Shown piece after piece: positions 8,854-16,795 of a stretch of 64,000 bases of DNA. The notes under the pieces are model-generated. The model had not been told where the DNA came from and did not search any database. It was given only the letters and a program-made list of their open reading frames with translations. Position numbers and translations under genes: made by a program. How positions within the stretch are numbered: position 1 is the stretch's first letter; each line of letters begins with the position of its first letter. The stretch is taken from assembly GCF_965219595.1 (NCBI RefSeq), contig NZ_OZ244781.1, positions 2,046,001-2,110,000 on the forward strand, in the 5' to 3' direction. Origin of the DNA: Poriferisodalis sp022821985 (GTDB taxonomy: Bacteria > Actinomycetota > Acidimicrobiia > Acidimicrobiales > Poriferisodalaceae).

Positions 8854-9798
8854 ATGGATGTAGTACTGCTGCTGCAGCGAATCTTCGATGCCCTGTTCAA
8901 CAGCGCTATCTACTCCTCGCTGGCACTGGCGCTGGTCATCATCTTTCGATCCACTGGGCTGCTGAACTTTGCCCAGGGCGAGATGGCCACCTTCTCGGCT
9001 TACATCGCCTTCGTTCTGCTCGCCGGCGCGGCACCAGGTGTCACCGGCGGCGGGCTGGCGTCATGGATCGGAGCACCGCTCGTGACGCCGCTGGCGATCG
9101 GCGGCGCGGTCGTCATCGGCATCGCGGCCGGCGCAGCGACCGAACGCGTGCTGATACGGCCGTTACGAAACGCGCCGGAGCTAGCGCTCGTCAACGTGAC
9201 GATCGGCATCCTGCTGGCTCTGAACTCGTTGATGGGCCAATGGTGGGGTACCGGACCGCGTGTCTTCCCGCCGTTCTTCCCGTCGAGTCCCGGTGATCAC
9301 TTCGCGATCGCAGGTGCCCGCCTGCGCTTCTCCACCGTCGGGGCGTGGCTGGTGCTGTTCGCGCTGCTGACCGTGCTGGCGCTGTTGTTGCGTTACACGA
9401 GGGCCGGTCTCGCCTTCCGTGCGGTGTCGATCGATTCGGAATCGGCCGCGTTGAACGGCATTCGCGTGGGTCCGACACTGATGTACGGCTGGGCGCTGGC
9501 GGCGGGCCTCGGTGCCATAGCGGCAAACATGAGCGCGAATTCGGTGCTCCTCGAGCCCACCATGATGGTGCGGGTACTCGTGTACGCCTTTGCCGCGGCG
9601 ACGCTCGGCGGGCTCGACTCGCCCAAGGGAGCGCTGGTCGGTGGTGTGGTCATCGGCCTGAGCCAGACGCTGATCCCGGCTTATGTGCCGTTCATTGGCT
9701 TCGAGCTCAGCGTGCTGCCCGCGCTGGTCGCCATGGTGGTGGTGCTGATCGTGCGCCCGGCTGGCCTGTTCGGCACCCAGCGGATCGAGCGGGTGTGA
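8854..9798 (+). CDS. livH: Branched-chain amino acid/amide ABC permease, LivH type (second copy)
   Basis: A second LivH-like inner-membrane permease, 314 residues. It shows the same landmarks as the first copy (LIFRSTGLLNFAQGEMATFSAY, GLAFRAVSIDSESAALNGIR, TLGGLDSPKGALVGGVVIGL, RPAGLFGTQRIERV) but lacks the polar insert of the first copy and is clearly divergent from it, so the two are not a recent duplication. An 80-base gap separates it from livM1. Its TGA overlaps the GTG of the second livM by 4 bases, so this permease pair is translationally coupled. Confidence 0.92.
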   Translation: MDVVLLLQRIFDALFNSAIYSSLALALVIIFRSTGLLNFAQGEMATFSAYIAFVLLAGAAPGVTGGGLASWIGAPLVTPLAIGGAVVIGIAAGAATERVLIRPLRNAPELALVNVTIGILLALNSLMGQWWGTGPRVFPPFFPSSPGDHFAIAGARLRFSTVGAWLVLFALLTVLALLLRYTRAGLAFRAVSIDSESAALNGIRVGPTLMYGWALAAGLGAIAANMSANSVLLEPTMMVRVLVYAFAAATLGGLDSPKGALVGGVVIGLSQTLIPAYVPFIGFELSVLPALVAMVVVLIVRPAGLFGTQRIERV

Positions 9799-11126
9799 GC
9801 GACGACAACTGGCCCTCGCCGATGCCGCGCCCAGGCGACGATGACGACCCGGGTACCGAAGCAAGCGTGTTCGCTGTCTTCGCCCCGCCCGACGACCCAG
9901 CCGCCGAGACGCCCGTCAGAACGTCGCCCGACGCTGGCGAGCCCGCCGAAACCGCAACACCGCCCGAAGCTGGTGAGCCGTCTGGATCAGAGGCGCTGGG
10001 CGCCGAGTCATCCGGCGCAGGGCTGAGCGTGCGCAGCGGCCCGCCGGCGGCATCCGGCGTTGGCACAGCGGTGCTCGGCGCCGGAGGCGCGGATCGTGAC
10101 GTGGGTTTGCCGCGGCGGATCGGTCCGCTCAGCTGGATCGGCGCCGTATTGCTGGGCGTGTGGCTGGTGGCGATGCCACTGACCAGCTCGGTGACCGAAC
10201 TGCGGCAGAACACCCAGATCATCGTCATGGTTCTCGCCGTGCTGGGCGTCAATATCGCCACGGGCTACGGCGGCATGATCAGCCTCGGCCATGGAGTCTT
10301 CGTGGCCGTCGGCGCGTTCGCCGCCGCCTATGCAGTCGATGATCTGGCGTTGCCGTGGGTCCTCTCGATCCTGGCCGGAGCCGCGTTCGCAGGCGTCATC
10401 GGCGCATTGGTCGGTCTGCCAGCGCTCCGCATCAAGGGCATCCACCTTGCATTGGTGACGCTCGGGCTGGCCATCGTGTTCCAGCCGCTCGCCAAGCGAG
10501 TGCCGGCATTCTCCGGCGGCGTCAGCGGCCGGGCTGTCGGCGCCGAGTTGGTGCCGCCGTCGTGGTTCGGCACCAGTCGCTGGGCCGAGGGGCTGTACCA
10601 CTACCTGATCTGCCTCGTGGTGGTGGGGTTGGCGATGTGGCTGACGCACAACATCATCAACAGCCGACCCGGCCGCGCCATGCGTGCGGTGCGCGACAAC
10701 GACACGGCATCGGCCGTGTACGGGGTGAATCTGGTGGCCTCGAGGGTCAGCACGTTCGCGGTGAGTGCATCGCTGGCAGGCCTCGCAGGCGCCCTCGGCA
10801 TCGTCCTGGTGCCGTTTGCCTCGCAGGAGTCGTACCCGTTCCAGGAGTCGCTGGTGCTGTATGCCACCGCCGTGCTCGGCGGCCTGGGCTCGCTGTGGGG
10901 TTCCGTGCTGGGAGTCGCGATCCGGGAGGTCTTCTCGAGGATCGGCGAACTTCTCGGCGATGTAAGCGGGCTGGGCCCGCTCGGGGAGCTCCTGCGCCTG
11001 CTCGACGAAGAGCAGTTCGTGTTCGGTGTGCTGCTGGTGGCCCTGACGTTCGTGTTCCCGCGTGGTCTCATTGGCATGTTCAACCGCCGCCGGGACGATC
11101 AGGTGCCTCAGACAGATCGAAACTGA
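9795..11126 (+). CDS. livM: Branched-chain amino acid/amide ABC permease, LivM type (second copy)
   Basis: Second LivM permease; GTG at 9795 overlaps the livH2 stop and gives 443 residues. The membrane core starts at about residue 110 (IGPLSWIGAVLLGVWLVAMP) and has GVNIATGYGGMISLGHGVFV, GLPALRIKGIHLALVTLGLA, RPGRAMRAVRDNDTASAVYG and a final FVFPRGLIGMF. Before the first helix lies a 110-residue hydrophilic region rich in Asp, Glu, Pro, Ala and Ser, likely disordered and on the cytoplasmic side. The open frame extends further upstream inside livH2, but that part overlaps the coding sequence of livH2 and is rejected. Confidence 0.9.
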   Translation: MSDDNWPSPMPRPGDDDDPGTEASVFAVFAPPDDPAAETPVRTSPDAGEPAETATPPEAGEPSGSEALGAESSGAGLSVRSGPPAASGVGTAVLGAGGADRDVGLPRRIGPLSWIGAVLLGVWLVAMPLTSSVTELRQNTQIIVMVLAVLGVNIATGYGGMISLGHGVFVAVGAFAAAYAVDDLALPWVLSILAGAAFAGVIGALVGLPALRIKGIHLALVTLGLAIVFQPLAKRVPAFSGGVSGRAVGAELVPPSWFGTSRWAEGLYHYLICLVVVGLAMWLTHNIINSRPGRAMRAVRDNDTASAVYGVNLVASRVSTFAVSASLAGLAGALGIVLVPFASQESYPFQESLVLYATAVLGGLGSLWGSVLGVAIREVFSRIGELLGDVSGLGPLGELLRLLDEEQFVFGVLLVALTFVFPRGLIGMFNRRRDDQVPQTDRN

Positions 11127-11297
11127 GCGCCTCTGCGGCGCGGTATCGGGTCGGAGAATCGAAATCGTTGCAGAATTGACATAACCCGCCCGGTGACCAG
11201 CCACAGGACGCGAACTAGCGTCTCGATGGACCGGTTGGGGCGTCTGTGCGATTCCGCTGCCGGTTCGTGCTTTTGCAACCAATTGGGGAGACACAAC

Positions 11298-13016
11298 ATG
11301 ACGAAGCGTCGAATGTGGCGCTTGCTAGCTCTGCTCTTCGCGTTCTCGCTCGTAGCCGCTGCGTGCGGTGGCGGCGATGACGACGCAGACGCTGACGCTG
11401 GCGAGACAGAGACCGAAACCACGGCCGCGCCGAGTGAAGACGAGGCGATGGACGAGGAAGAGGAGATGGCCGAGGAAGAAGACGAGGGCGCCACTGGCGC
11501 TCTCGGCGGTGCCGCGGCCGAGGAGGACATCGAAGCTGCAGTTGCCGGCGAGACCGACGACGACGAGATGATGGACGATGAGGAGATGATGGAAGAGGAG
11601 GAGATGATGTTTGATCGCTCCACCCTCGAAGGCATCTTCGAAGAGGCCGCTGCCCGTCGCGCCAAGGCAGTTGCGAACCTGACCGAGAAGATCGAGTCGG
11701 GCGAGTACGGCGTCGGCGACGACGGCATCCTGCGTGGCCCTGCCGGCTTCGAGATCGACATGAACGCCTGCCCCGACGACTGGTCGGACACCACGGGCAT
11801 CACCGACTCGCAGATTCGTATCGGCCACACCACGGCTCAGTCGGGCAACCTTGCCGCGTACGGCAACATCGCGTATGGCTGGGAGAACTACTTCAACTGG
11901 ATCAACGACAACGACCCGATCATGGTCGGCGGCTCGCCGCGTGACCTGACGTTGATCATCAAGGACGACGCCTACGTCGCCGCTCAGACGATCGAGTTCG
12001 TGGACGAGCTGATCGAGGCGGAGAACGTGTTCTCGATTCTGACCTTGGGCTCGCCGAACACCCTCGCGGTGTACGACAAGATCAACGAAGAGTGCATCCC
12101 GCACCCGTTCGTGATGACCGGCCACCCGGCCTGGGGCGACCCGGTGAACCATCCGTGGACCACCATCATGCAGATGTCGTACTCCACCGAGTCGATCCTG
12201 TGGGGCGCGTGGATCCGGGAGAATCTCGCGGACATGCTGCCAGTGAAGGTTGCCGGTCTGGTGATGGACAACGACTTCGGTCTGGCCTACGAGCTGGGCT
12301 TCGAGGAGTGGGCGCACGCCAACACCGATGTGGTGAGCGAGTACCTGCCGGTGCGTCACGACCCTGCGGCCCCCACGCTGACCAACGAGGTCACGACGAT
12401 CCTGGCCTTCGAGCCCGACGTGTTCATCTCGATGACGGCGGGCAACCCCTGCTTGCTGGCCATCCAGGAAGCCGGCCAGAGCGGTCTGACCGATGACATC
12501 AAGGCCAAGGGCGGCGTGCTGTTCACGCCGTCGGTGTGCGCTGGCATCGAGGCATACATGAAGCCGGCGGGTGAAGCCGCTGACGGCTGGTGGATCATCG
12601 GCGGCGGGTCGAAGGACTCCACTGACCCGCAGTTCATTGACGAGCCGTTCATAGCGTTTGTGAACGACAACCTTGAAGCAGCGGGCCTGGATCCTGCAGT
12701 GTCGCTGTACGCCATCGGCTACACCTACGGCTACCCCTACGGTGAAGCGCTGCGCATTGCCGCGGATCTGCCGGGCGGTCTGACTCGTTCGAACTTCATC
12801 CTGGCGGTGCGGTCGATCGACATCTACCACCCGATGATCCTCGACGGCATCGCCACCCAGCTCAACGGCAACGCTGACGCGTACTTCGTCGAGGGCTCGC
12901 AGTTCAGCCGGTTCGACGCCACCGGGCAGACATGGGACATCATCGGCGATGTCGTGGATGTCAACGGCCGTTCCTCGAACTGCGCCTGGGACAAGGACAA
13001 CGGCGGCTGCCGCTAG
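11298..13016 (+). CDS. livK: ABC transporter substrate-binding lipoprotein, LivK type
   Basis: The binding protein that delivers substrate to the Liv permeases, anchored outside the membrane by lipid. The ATG at 11298 follows GGGGAGAC and gives 572 residues. The N-terminus is a lipoprotein signal (RRMWRLLALLFAFSLVAAAC, lipobox AAAC). After it comes a 90-residue acidic low-complexity linker (D/E/A/T/M, including EEEMAEEEDEG), then a type I periplasmic-binding fold beginning at ITDSQIRIGHTTAQSGNLAAYG. At 572 residues it is longer than the usual 380-420. Its place at the end of the liv operon and the absence of another binding protein suggest that it serves both permease pairs. Confidence 0.9.
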   Translation: MTKRRMWRLLALLFAFSLVAAACGGGDDDADADAGETETETTAAPSEDEAMDEEEEMAEEEDEGATGALGGAAAEEDIEAAVAGETDDDEMMDDEEMMEEEEMMFDRSTLEGIFEEAAARRAKAVANLTEKIESGEYGVGDDGILRGPAGFEIDMNACPDDWSDTTGITDSQIRIGHTTAQSGNLAAYGNIAYGWENYFNWINDNDPIMVGGSPRDLTLIIKDDAYVAAQTIEFVDELIEAENVFSILTLGSPNTLAVYDKINEECIPHPFVMTGHPAWGDPVNHPWTTIMQMSYSTESILWGAWIRENLADMLPVKVAGLVMDNDFGLAYELGFEEWAHANTDVVSEYLPVRHDPAAPTLTNEVTTILAFEPDVFISMTAGNPCLLAIQEAGQSGLTDDIKAKGGVLFTPSVCAGIEAYMKPAGEAADGWWIIGGGSKDSTDPQFIDEPFIAFVNDNLEAAGLDPAVSLYAIGYTYGYPYGEALRIAADLPGGLTRSNFILAVRSIDIYHPMILDGIATQLNGNADAYFVEGSQFSRFDATGQTWDIIGDVVDVNGRSSNCAWDKDNGGCR

Positions 13017-13030
13017 GCAATCGCCACCAG

Positions 13031-13055
13031 GAGCCAGAGGCACCGCCTCTGACTC
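13031..13055 (+). terminator. Hairpin after livK (first of two)
   Basis: GAGCCAGAGGC (13031-13041) and GCCTCTGACTC (13045-13055) form an 11-bp stem with one mismatch around a 3-base loop. It stands 15 bases after the livK stop. Confidence 0.5.
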
Positions 13056-13078
13056 CTGACAGACCGAAATGGTCAAAG

Positions 13079-13114
13079 GAGAGGGCCGGCGGGCAACAGC
13101 CCGCTGGCCCTCTC
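13079..13114 (+). terminator. Strong GC-rich hairpin terminator of the liv operon
   Basis: GAGAGGGCCGGCGGGC (13079-13094) pairs with GCCCGCTGGCCCTCTC (13099-13114) over 16 bp with one G-T pair and an AACA loop. There is no T tract, which is common in high-GC actinobacteria. It probably ends the seven-gene operon. Confidence 0.75.
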
Positions 13115-13231
13115 GCGTCTGCGTCGACGTACGTTTGGCTGCATGGGCTCCCCCAAACGCATAGGTCGGCAGCTGGCGAATTGCCTGTTTGAGGTTGCCG
13201 ACAGGTAGCTGGCGTGGTGAGATGAGGGCAA

Positions 13232-13259
13232 TTGACAATCGATCAGCGCGCCGTACATT
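13232..13259 (+). promoter_or_regulatory. Putative sigma-70-type promoter
   Basis: TTGACA (13232-13237), a 16-base spacer and TACATT (13254-13259), with the ATG of the next gene only 9 bases further on. This supports expression of the small membrane protein, probably with little or no leader. Confidence 0.4.
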
Positions 13260-13268
13260 GGTGTAGGC

Positions 13269-13601
13269 ATGCGAGCGACACAACGACGTACGGCTCGCCG
13301 TGGGGACTGCGAAACGCAGTCTTTGCGTTCCGGCCGACGCAAGCGGCCGCTGATGACTGGCGCCTCGGCGATCGTGTTTATCGCGCTCGGGTGGAGCCTC
13401 CTACGACCGCGGCTGGAAGAAGACACCGGTCTCGCACGCGAGGAGGTCGCTGTCGTCTTCTGTCTCGTTTTGACGGCGCTTCTTCTTGTGTTGCTTGCGG
13501 TCGGGAGAGTAGGCAAGTGGGCGAGGCGCAGGCGAGGTGGAACTCATTCTGTCGCTGATGTGCTGTACGACGACTCATATCCAGTAGATCGCAGGACGTA
13601 A
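13269..13601 (+). CDS. Small predicted membrane protein, 110 residues
   Basis: Not recognisable by family. A basic N-terminus (about 28 residues, many Arg) is followed by a hydrophobic helix GASAIVFIALGWSLL, a short charged loop (RPRLEEDTGLAREE) and a second helix VAVVFCLVLTALLLVLLAVG, then RRRRGG and a polar tail. This fits a two-helix inner-membrane protein. The promoter-like TTGACA/TACATT directly upstream argues for a real gene, but codon use is less biased than in the neighbours. It stands alone between the liv terminator and the convergent toxin gene. Confidence 0.45.
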   Translation: MRATQRRTARRGDCETQSLRSGRRKRPLMTGASAIVFIALGWSLLRPRLEEDTGLAREEVAVVFCLVLTALLLVLLAVGRVGKWARRRRGGTHSVADVLYDDSYPVDRRT

Positions 13602-13771
13602 CTGCTGCGCTCACTGCCCCAGCGCCGAACGCTGCCAACACGCCTGCTTCGTCACGTCAGGCTGCCCATGACAGGCCCACTGACCGCGATCGCTGGTTGC
13701 GGTGTGCACGAGGTGATTCAGCAAACGGTCGCGGGACTGCCAGACGCTCCCTTGTCAAAGGACTCGCTTGG

Positions 13772-14464
13772 CTACGAGGCGGGGTCGCGCATTTCGGCGA
13801 TTCGGTCGCGCAGGGCTGGTGCCCTTTTGCGCAGGTGAAGGAGGGCGTCGTCGCGGCGGCTCTCGTAGTCGGGGTCGTTCGGCAGTGTGCCGGGCCGTTC
13901 GAGCAGGCGCACGATTTCATTCAGGGCACGAGGCGGGTGGCTGTGCCCGAACCGCTGGCAGTAGTAGCCCGCGCCGGCCTCGAGGCTGCACGCTCCGGAC
14001 TGGTCCATTGTCGCGATGTCTAGGTAGTCGCGTAGCTTCGGGCGGAATCTGATCACATCGAGTTTGGCGGCCATTAGGTCGGCTATGGAGCCGACCTCCA
14101 TGTCCTCGATAGTCGTGCGCGGCGCAACCCATCGCATGTCTGGCGGCTGTACATCATCGGACGGCAGTGCCCGGAAGATGTCGACCCGCACGCCGTCGAC
14201 GTAGCCGTGGAACATGTTGTCGGCTACTTCGTCGGTCTCCACGTGCGAGGCTGCCCGCTGGAGTCGCTTCTCTATCGCCCGCCCGGAGAACTTCCGCAGC
14301 GTGACTACGTCGAGATCCTCGGAGACCCGGTGCCGCAGGTGGATGGCCACCGCGGTGCCTCCCATCAGCACGCCGCCGACACTGTTGGCGCACTCAGCGA
14401 CGTACGGCCATGCCTGCCGCAGGCGTGTCGGCAAGACATCGGCCCATGCGTCGATCTCGCTCAC
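13772..14464 (-). CDS. AbiEii/AbiGii-type nucleotidyltransferase toxin
   Basis: A 230-residue DUF1814-type protein; members are the toxin half of AbiE abortive-infection toxin-antitoxin systems and transfer nucleotides to RNA. The core is VLMGGTAVAIHLRHRVSEDLDVVT near residues 32-55, with the GG strand-turn and the D-x-D pair (DLD) expected for a polymerase-beta-type active site; DGVRVDIFRA supplies a further acidic position. ADLMAAKLDVIRFRPKLRDYLDIATM is the usual helical part. The start overlaps the 3' end of the upstream gene by 4 bases, so the two are translationally coupled. The partner is not a usual AbiEi protein (see next entry). Confidence 0.82.
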   Translation of the reverse strand: MSEIDAWADVLPTRLRQAWPYVAECANSVGGVLMGGTAVAIHLRHRVSEDLDVVTLRKFSGRAIEKRLQRAASHVETDEVADNMFHGYVDGVRVDIFRALPSDDVQPPDMRWVAPRTTIEDMEVGSIADLMAAKLDVIRFRPKLRDYLDIATMDQSGACSLEAGAGYYCQRFGHSHPPRALNEIVRLLERPGTLPNDPDYESRRDDALLHLRKRAPALRDRIAEMRDPAS

Positions 14465-15450
14465 GCTGCGACCGCTCGGCGGGTGATCTCTTGATCGAGC
14501 AGTTCGGCTAGCCAGTCGGTTTCAAATCCTCGCAGTGTGCGGCATTCGCGCAGCGCGGGTGTCGGCAGGTTCGCGAGCGCCCAGGCTCTAGCGGACGCGT
14601 CATGCCCACCGATCAGCGTCTCGGCGATATGCAGGCCGTGCTGGGAGATTCTGAGCGTGTCGGCCGATGCGCCCGACCAGAAGTTGCGCCAAAAGCGGCG
14701 AGGCACGCGGTCGGGGATCTCCTCGACTGGGCGAGTCGGCCGGTCACGAAGGTACGACAGCGCATGCATGCAGCCGTCTGACCATGACAGTGACCACACG
14801 ATTGCGCGGCGCAGCTCGTATCCATGGTGGATGCTGGTTTTGGCGGCTTCGACCCAGCCGCGTTCCTCGAGGCGGGCGAGGCACCGCAGTGTCTGTGCAT
14901 AGGACACGCCGGCAAGCTCCGTGAGTTTCGCTGCGGTCGCTCCGAACGGCCGGGCCCGCAAGGCGTTCAGGACCGCCTTGGCCCCGTCGCTCAGCGACCC
15001 GAGCGGGCTCTCTTCGGCACGCAGCGTGGCCGGTAAGGGATCAATCTGCCACGGGTCGGTCGCAGGCTGATGCCGATGGCGTGGACTCATCATGTGCCGC
15101 ACCCGCTCCGACCGCGAGCCGTCGCGCACCGGCGCCATCACCGCAGCGATCTTGCGAGCGGTGACCAGTGAGACATCGATCGCCGCAGCGATGCGGGGCG
15201 CCGAGAGCCCGTCCATGCTCGCCACAGCAATCCAGTCCGACGGCGTCAGCTTCGTGGAGTGCAGCGCGGTGCCTGTCGTAACCCTGAACCGTGTTCGGCA
15301 GCTGCCGCAACGCCAAGTGGTCCACTCAACCCGGACGGGCTTGTCCCGTATCTCGGCGCCCTCGCTGTCGCATCGAGGGCAAAGCGGGCTGTCCCGCCAT
15401 CTCGCCTTGACCAGCAGTTCTTCAGACTGATCCAGATCGGCGAATGCCAC
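14461..15450 (-). CDS. Predicted antitoxin/regulator: IS1595-type zinc ribbon fused to winged helix
   Basis: 329 residues. Residues 24-51 contain CPRC...CGSC, a zinc ribbon followed by RTRFRVTTGTALHSTKL and a helix with TPSDWIAVASM; this combination closely resembles the N-terminal zinc-ribbon region of IS1595-family transposases. No DDE catalytic domain follows. Instead residues 80-110 hold a helix-turn-helix-like stretch (GLSAPRIAAAIDVSLVTARK), and residues 155-215 look like a MarR/AbiEi-style winged helix (GAKAVLNALRA..TAAKLTELAGVSYAQTLRCLARLEERGWV). The C-terminal 110 residues are helical and unassigned. GTG start at 15450 with TATCAT 6 bases upstream. It overlaps the AbiEii-type toxin gene by 4 bases, so the likely role is DNA-binding antitoxin; that role is inferred from position and architecture. 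Confidence 0.72.
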   Translation of the reverse strand: MAFADLDQSEELLVKARWRDSPLCPRCDSEGAEIRDKPVRVEWTTWRCGSCRTRFRVTTGTALHSTKLTPSDWIAVASMDGLSAPRIAAAIDVSLVTARKIAAVMAPVRDGSRSERVRHMMSPRHRHQPATDPWQIDPLPATLRAEESPLGSLSDGAKAVLNALRARPFGATAAKLTELAGVSYAQTLRCLARLEERGWVEAAKTSIHHGYELRRAIVWSLSWSDGCMHALSYLRDRPTRPVEEIPDRVPRRFWRNFWSGASADTLRISQHGLHIAETLIGGHDASARAWALANLPTPALRECRTLRGFETDWLAELLDQEITRRAVAA

Positions 15451-15456
15451 ACAACC

Positions 15457-15462
15457 ATGATA
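15457..15462 (-). promoter_or_regulatory. Putative -10 hexamer of the toxin-antitoxin operon
   Basis: On the minus strand TATCAT is followed by 6 bases and the GTG start at 15450, suggesting a leaderless mRNA. It is part of the palindromic GATATC context, which could also serve as an operator half-site. Confidence 0.4.
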
Positions 15463-15539
15463 TCGCTGCGCTGGCAGTTTCCTTTCCTATGCGAATTGAT
15501 TGCCGAACATCAGCGAGTGACTCAACCGAACGAAGCGAC

Positions 15540-16721
15540 TCAGTGGCCGTCGACGATGGCTTTGACGCCCTCGACGACGCGCTGCATGTTGGCGCGCAGC
15601 ACGTCGCGGCGCCGGTTCAGCACTCGCTGCTCCTTGGCGGGGTCGCGCAGGGCCATGGGCACGGTGCCGTTGTTCTCCTGGCCGATCAGCATCGAGAACC
15701 GCAGCCGGCTGCCGCCGCCCTGCTCGGCGAGGTCGAAGCGCCATACCGCACCGGGGTTCTCGGTGTCGGTGACGCGCCATTCGAACGCCGTGCGCTCCTC
15801 CCACGCAGTGACGATGCAGTCGGTCTCCCAGTCGAAGACGTCGGGGATGGAGTTTCGGCCGCGGAACGTCGAGCCCACACCCGGATCTTCCTCCGAGGTC
15901 CATTCGGCGCCCTGGAACTCCTCGGAGAACTGCGCCGGCATGTTGATGTCGGTGATGACCTCCCACACGGCGCGCGGTCGGGCATCGGTGTCGATCTCGG
16001 CTACCACGCCCTGCCCGTCGGTCACCCGGGCGGTGCCGTCGTCGCTGGGCCGCTGGCGGGTGAATCCCCACTGGTCGAAGTAGGTGATCTCGCTCGCTGG
16101 CCGGCGGGGTGCAGGCGAGAAGTCGGTTCCCTTGGTGTAGGCCACCGGGAAGCACACCAGCGTGGTGAGGCCCGGCGGCATGCCCAGCAGCTCGGCCACC
16201 TCGTCGGACTTGTTGTTGAGCATGGTGGCGTAGGCGGTGCCGAGGCCCCGGGAGCGCAGCGCCAGGTTGAAGCTCCAGGCGGAGGGGATGGCGCTGTCGA
16301 ACAGCCCCGGCCGGCCGCTGTCGTCGTGGACGCCCCAGATCGCCAGCATGACGAGGGCAGGGGCCTTCGCGTAGTTCTCCACGAGGTAGGCGCTAGAGCT
16401 GACGATGTGCTCTTTGGGGTGGCCGGTGCCGTCGAGCCGCCCGCGGGCGTTGATGAAGATGGTGCCGACCTCTGCGTAGAGCTCGCCGAGCCGGTCCTTG
16501 AGGTCTTGGTCGCGGATCACGATCCAGCGGCGGCTGGCATCGTTGCCGCCCGTCGGGGCCTGCTCGGCGAGGTCGATGCACTCGAAGATGAGCTCGTCGC
16601 TGACCCAGCGGTCGAAGTCGAGCCGCTTGCGCACGGCCCGGGCGGTGGTCAGCAGGCGATCCACGTGATCGAGATCGAAACCGGCCTCGGAGATGCGTTC
16701 TCCGGAATCAGAATTCTGCAT
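15540..16721 (-). CDS. Nitroreductase-SRPBCC fusion protein
   Basis: 393 residues with two domains. Residues 15-230 are a nitroreductase-like flavoprotein: RAVRKRLDFDRWVSDELIFECIDLAEQAPTGGNDASRRWIVI carries the usual FMN-contacting Arg and Pro-Thr-Gly-Gly turn, and GLGTAYATMLNNKSDEVAELLGMP is the second conserved block. Residues 240-390 are an SRPBCC (START/polyketide cyclase-like) ligand-binding domain: EIDTDARPRAVWEVITDINMP, WEERTAFEWRVTD, GSRLRFSMLIG. Such fusions suggest reduction of a hydrophobic substrate held by the SRPBCC cup; the substrate is unknown. It is transcribed away from the acyl-CoA dehydrogenase gene, 74 bases apart. No signal peptide. Confidence 0.83.
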   Translation of the reverse strand: MQNSDSGERISEAGFDLDHVDRLLTTARAVRKRLDFDRWVSDELIFECIDLAEQAPTGGNDASRRWIVIRDQDLKDRLGELYAEVGTIFINARGRLDGTGHPKEHIVSSSAYLVENYAKAPALVMLAIWGVHDDSGRPGLFDSAIPSAWSFNLALRSRGLGTAYATMLNNKSDEVAELLGMPPGLTTLVCFPVAYTKGTDFSPAPRRPASEITYFDQWGFTRQRPSDDGTARVTDGQGVVAEIDTDARPRAVWEVITDINMPAQFSEEFQGAEWTSEEDPGVGSTFRGRNSIPDVFDWETDCIVTAWEERTAFEWRVTDTENPGAVWRFDLAEQGGGSRLRFSMLIGQENNGTVPMALRDPAKEQRVLNRRRDVLRANMQRVVEGVKAIVDGH

Positions 16722-16795
16722 TTCGGTACCCTAAGTCGCCGCTGCACGGCGGTGCCGAGCCCCCGTATCCCGTGGCCGAACCCGAGGAGGGCGCA

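Noticed and set aside
11325..13283. Long minus-strand open frame of 652 codons
   Set aside because: It is antisense to livK, has no recognisable motifs, and arises from high-GC codon bias.
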